The notes under the pieces were generated by a model. The model did not search any database. It was not told where the DNA came from and was given only the letters and a program-made list of their open reading frames with translations. A program made the translations under genes and the position numbers. A stretch of 64,000 bases of DNA from Chersky-840 sp963848335 (GTDB lineage Bacteria > Actinomycetota > Acidimicrobiia > Acidimicrobiales > UBA8190), in assembly GCA_963848335.1 (NCBI GenBank), contig CAWKDD010000001.1, forward strand, positions 682,001-746,000. The letters run 5' to 3'. Positions 60,969 to 64,000 of this stretch are shown one piece after another. Position 1 is the first letter of the stretch; each line of letters begins with the position of its first letter.

Positions 60969-63900
60969 TCACGGGCTCAGGTTGAAGACGGGGTCGACCC
61001 AGTAGTTGGTGGCGTTGTAGGTGGCGGTGGGGAAGGCCGAGCTCGATCCGTAGAGGTAGAGGCCGTTGGGGGTGGTGGTGGTGGCCAACCCGTAGACCGG
61101 CGGGCTGTTGATGTTGGACGAGGCGAAGGCGCTGTTGGTGACCGAGTAGTGCCCGTCGGGGTCGAGATAGGAGGCCACGTAGGTGGACCCCACGCTCACC
61201 GCCACCGGCGACGAGAACGACACCTGCTGCCAGCCCGACGCCGTCTCGTTGGTGAAGGTGGCCTGGGCCAGAAGCGTCCCCGTCGAGCTCCACAGGCTCC
61301 CCACGTGGGTGCCGACGTTGGCCGACGCCTTGTAGAAGCGGACCCCGGTGATGTAGCCGGGCTGGTCGACGCTGAAGGCCACCCCCAGGTTCACGCCGTT
61401 GGTGTCACCGCTGTCGGCCACGGCCGGGGTCGACGAACCCAGCAGCGTGCACGGACACGCCGGTGCCGACGCCTCGGGCGCGGCCAGGTTGCTCGCTCCC
61501 GAGGCCGCCCCGGTCCCCGCGCCGTTGGTGGCGCTCACGGTGAAGGTGTAGGTCGTGCCGTTGGTCAGCCCCGCGACCGTGGCCGTGGTGGGGGCGGGGT
61601 TGCCGGTCACCACGGTGGCGGTGCCCGCCGTCGAGCCGATGTAGGGCGTCACCGTGTAACTGGTGATCGTCGACCCGCCGTTGGAAGGTGCCGTCCAGGC
61701 CACCGTCATCGATCCCGCCCCCACCGTGGCCGTGACCCCCGAGGGGGTGCCCGGCACGTTGCCGCTGGTCTGGCTCAGGTTGAAGACGGGGTCGACCCAG
61801 TAGTTGGTGGCGTTGTAGGTGGCGGTGGGGAAGGCCGAGCTCGATCCGTAGAGGTAGAGGCCGTTGGGGGTGGTGGTGGTGGCCAACCCGTAGACCGGCG
61901 GGCTGTTGATGTTGGACGAGGCGAAGGCGCTGTTGGTGACCGAGTAGTGCCCGTCGGGGTCGAGATAGGAGGCCACGTAGGTGGACCCCACGCTCACCGC
62001 CACCGGCGACGAGAACGACACCTGCTGCCAGCCCGACGCCGTCTCGTTGGTGAAGGTGGCCTGGGCCAGAAGCGTCCCCGTCGAGCTCCACAGGCTCCCC
62101 ACGTGGGTGCCGACGTTGGCCGACGCCTTGTAGAAGCGGACCCCGGTGATGTAGCCGGGCTGGTCGACGCTGAAGGCCACCCCCAGGTTCACGCCGTTGG
62201 TGTCACCGCTGTCGGCCACGGCCGGGGTCGACGAACCCAGCAGCGTGCACGGACACGCCGGTGCCGACGCCTCGGGCGCGGCCAGGTTGCTCGCTCCCGA
62301 GGCCGCCCCGGTCCCCGCGCCGTTGGTGGCGCTCACGGTGAAGGTGTAGGTCGTGCCGTTGGTCAGCCCCGCGACCGTGGCCGTGGTGGGGGCGGGGTTG
62401 CCGGTCACCACGGTGGCGGTGCCCGCCGTCGAGCCGATGTAGGGCGTCACCGTGTAACTGGTGATCGTCGACCCGCCGTTGGAAGGTGCCGTCCAGGCCA
62501 CCGTCATCGATCCCGCCCCCACCGTGGCCGTGACCCCCGAGGGGGTGCCCGGCACGTTGCCGCTGGTCTGGCTCAGGTTGAAGACGGGGTCGACCCAGTA
62601 GTTGGTGGCGTTGTAGGTGGCGGTGGGGAAGGCCGAGCTCGATCCGTAGAGGTAGAGGCCGTTGGGGGTGGTGGTGGTGGCCAACCCGTAGACCGGCGGG
62701 CTGTTGATGTTGGACGAGGCGAAGGCGCTGTTGGTGACCGAGTAGTGCCCGTCGGGGTCGAGATAGGAGGCCACGTAGGTGGACCCCACGCTCACCGCCA
62801 CCGGCGACGAGAACGACACCTGCTGCCAGCCCGACGCCGTCTCGTTGGTGAAGGTGGCCTGGGCCAGAAGCGTCCCCGTCGAGCTCCACAGGCTCCCCAC
62901 GTGGGTGCCGACGTTGGCCGACGCCTTGTAGAAGCGGACCCCGGTGATGTAGCCGGGCTGGTCGACGCTGAAGGCCACCCCCAGGTTCACGCCGTTGGTG
63001 TCACCGCTGTCGGCCACGGCCGGGGTCGACGAACCCAGCAGCGTGCACGGACACGCCGGTGCCGACGCCTCGGGCGCGGCCAGGTTGCTCGCTCCCGAGG
63101 CCGCCCCGGTCCCCGCGCCGTTGGTGGCGCTCACGGTGAAGGTGTAGGTCGTGCCGTTGGTCAGCCCCGCGACCGTGGCCGTGGTGGGGGCGGGGTTGCC
63201 GGTCACCACGGTGGCGGTGCCCGCCGTCGAGCCGATGTAGGGCGTCACCGTGTAACTGGTGATCGTCGACCCGCCGTTGGAAGGTGCCGTCCAGGCCACC
63301 GTCATCGATCCCGCCCCCACCGTGGCCGTGACCCCCGAGGGGGTGCCCGGCACGTTGCCGCTGGTCTGGCTCAGGTTGAAGACGGGGTCGACCCAGTAGT
63401 TGGTGGCGTTGTAGGTGGCGGTGGGGAAGGCCGAGCTCGATCCGTAGAGGTAGAGGCCGTTGGGGGTGGTGGTGGTGGCCAACCCGTAGACCGGCGGGCT
63501 GTTGATGTTGGACGAGGCGAAGGCGCTGTTGGTGACCGAGTAGTGCCCGTCGGGGTCGAGATAGGAGGCCACGTAGGTGGACCCCACGCTCACCGCCACC
63601 GGCGACGAGAACGACACCTGCTGCCAGCCCGACGCCGTCTCGTTGGTGAAGGTGGCCTGGGCCAGAAGCGTCCCCGTCGAGCTCCACAGGCTCCCCACGT
63701 GGGTGCCGACGTTGGCCGACGCCTTGTAGAAGCGGACCCCGGTGATGTAGCCGGGCTGGTCGACGCTGAAGGCCACCCCCAGGTTCACGCCGTTGGTGTC
63801 ACCGCTGTCGGCCACGGCCGGGGTCGACGAACCCAGCAGCGTGCACGGACACGCCGGTGCCGACGCCTCGGGCGCGGCCAGGTTGCTCGCTCCCGAGGCC

Positions 63901-64000
63901 GCCCCGGTCCCCGCGCCGTTGGTGGCGCTCACGGTGAAGGTGTAGGTCGTGCCGTTGGTCAGCCCCGCGAACGTGGCCGTGGTGGGGGCGGGGTTGCCGG
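60969..64000 (-). CDS. Giant DUF4082 + fibronectin type III repeat protein, 5' end beyond window
   Basis: Surface protein of more than 1000 residues; the reading frame continues past the right edge. Each 266-residue unit contains a DUF4082 domain (GVNLGVAFSVDQPGYITGVRFY, LWSSTGTLLAQATFTNETASGWQQVSFSSPVAVSVG, TYVASYLDPDGHYSVTNSAFAS, ending YWVDPVFNLS) and an FN3 domain (GTPSGVTATVGAGSMTVAWTAPSNGGSTITSYTVTPYIG), plus a CPC motif linker. The last unit ends after FNLSP and the stop. DUF4082 occurs in bacterial adhesins and glycan-binding proteins. It probably is secreted and binds the glycan made by this locus (inference). Confidence 0.85.
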   Translation of the reverse strand, partial: GNPAPTTATFAGLTNGTTYTFTVSATNGAGTGAASGASNLAAPEASAPACPCTLLGSSTPAVADSGDTNGVNLGVAFSVDQPGYITGVRFYKASANVGTHVGSLWSSTGTLLAQATFTNETASGWQQVSFSSPVAVSVGSTYVASYLDPDGHYSVTNSAFASSNINSPPVYGLATTTTPNGLYLYGSSSAFPTATYNATNYWVDPVFNLSQTSGNVPGTPSGVTATVGAGSMTVAWTAPSNGGSTITSYTVTPYIGSTAGTATVVTGNPAPTTATVAGLTNGTTYTFTVSATNGAGTGAASGASNLAAPEASAPACPCTLLGSSTPAVADSGDTNGVNLGVAFSVDQPGYITGVRFYKASANVGTHVGSLWSSTGTLLAQATFTNETASGWQQVSFSSPVAVSVGSTYVASYLDPDGHYSVTNSAFASSNINSPPVYGLATTTTPNGLYLYGSSSAFPTATYNATNYWVDPVFNLSQTSGNVPGTPSGVTATVGAGSMTVAWTAPSNGGSTITSYTVTPYIGSTAGTATVVTGNPAPTTATVAGLTNGTTYTFTVSATNGAGTGAASGASNLAAPEASAPACPCTLLGSSTPAVADSGDTNGVNLGVAFSVDQPGYITGVRFYKASANVGTHVGSLWSSTGTLLAQATFTNETASGWQQVSFSSPVAVSVGSTYVASYLDPDGHYSVTNSAFASSNINSPPVYGLATTTTPNGLYLYGSSSAFPTATYNATNYWVDPVFNLSQTSGNVPGTPSGVTATVGAGSMTVAWTAPSNGGSTITSYTVTPYIGSTAGTATVVTGNPAPTTATVAGLTNGTTYTFTVSATNGAGTGAASGASNLAAPEASAPACPCTLLGSSTPAVADSGDTNGVNLGVAFSVDQPGYITGVRFYKASANVGTHVGSLWSSTGTLLAQATFTNETASGWQQVSFSSPVAVSVGSTYVASYLDPDGHYSVTNSAFASSNINSPPVYGLATTTTPNGLYLYGSSSAFPTATYNATNYWVDPVFNLSP
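60975..64000. repeat. 798-bp tandem repeats, about 3.8 copies, almost 100% identical
   Basis: The same 798-bp block recurs three times completely with part of a fourth. By eye I find only one substitution in the window: 63971 is A in the last partial copy and C in the others, changing Val to Phe. The 798-bp period keeps frame (266 codons). Confidence 0.9.

Noticed and set aside
61405..63687. Three identical 228-residue minus-strand frames
   Set aside because: They are out-of-frame shadows of the 798-bp repeats in the DUF4082/FN3 gene.
1..64000. CRISPR array, tRNA or rRNA genes
   Set aside because: No spaced identical repeats of CRISPR size and no T-loop or anticodon-arm pattern was seen; a covariance search would be decisive.

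Overview
The window is about 69% GC with GTG/TTG starts, GTGA/ATGA gene overlaps, F420-type (LLM-class) oxidoreductases, a DUF4193-like zinc-ribbon protein, an Rpf-like muralytic factor, a DUF2510 protein and a secreted protein built from DGGVFAFGDAGYFGS-type repeats. Together these point to a high-GC actinobacterium, most likely Acidimicrobiia (inference). No tRNA, rRNA, CRISPR array or insertion sequence was seen.

Layout. 1-3.6 kb: a histone-deacetylase-like enzyme (cut by the left edge), an unknown protein and an endonuclease/exonuclease/phosphatase. 3.8-8.5 kb: a sugar ABC importer (lipoprotein binding protein, single-domain ATPase, permease) with a Gfo/Idh/MocA dehydrogenase. 8.5-11.2 kb: a PadR regulator with a Drr-type ABC exporter behind a clear promoter/operator. 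11.2-15.7 kb: a proline-rich membrane protein, a methyltransferase, a methyltransferase-Mug DNA glycosylase fusion and a lipocalin-like protein. 15.7-18.0 kb: a phosphotransferase, a DUF6285 protein and an LLM oxidoreductase. 18-25 kb: membrane and small proteins, SRPBCC, cytochrome P450, and an NRAMP-related transporter with an Mg-type motif. 25.3-33.3 kb: enoyl-CoA hydratase, diguanylate cyclase, LLM oxidoreductase, two SDRs, an FAH-family enzyme, ArfB, a DUF4193-like protein and a repeat-built secreted protein. 33.3-37.6 kb: pstSCAB phosphate importer. 37.8-46.2 kb: Rrf2 regulator, alpha/beta hydrolase, frameshifted Rpf, a 57-aa zinc ribbon, SurE, aldose epimerase and a membrane GAF-PAS-GGDEF-EAL protein.

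46.6-64 kb is a surface-glycan locus: flippase, methyltransferases, two glycosyltransferases, two aminotransferase/acetyltransferase pairs for N-acylated amino sugars, a sugar epimerase/dehydratase, a DUF6492 protein, an FkbM methyltransferase, a membrane-anchored propeller, a metallo-beta-lactamase-fold enzyme and a giant DUF4082/FN3 protein whose 798-bp repeats are almost perfectly identical. The adjacent c-di-GMP protein could set exopolysaccharide output (inference).

A recurring oddity is that at least 21 frame breaks interrupt otherwise well-conserved genes, and most look like one extra base. They are densest at 6.5-17.6 kb. Consensus-sequence error is the likeliest reason, so genes marked frameshifted may be intact in the organism.
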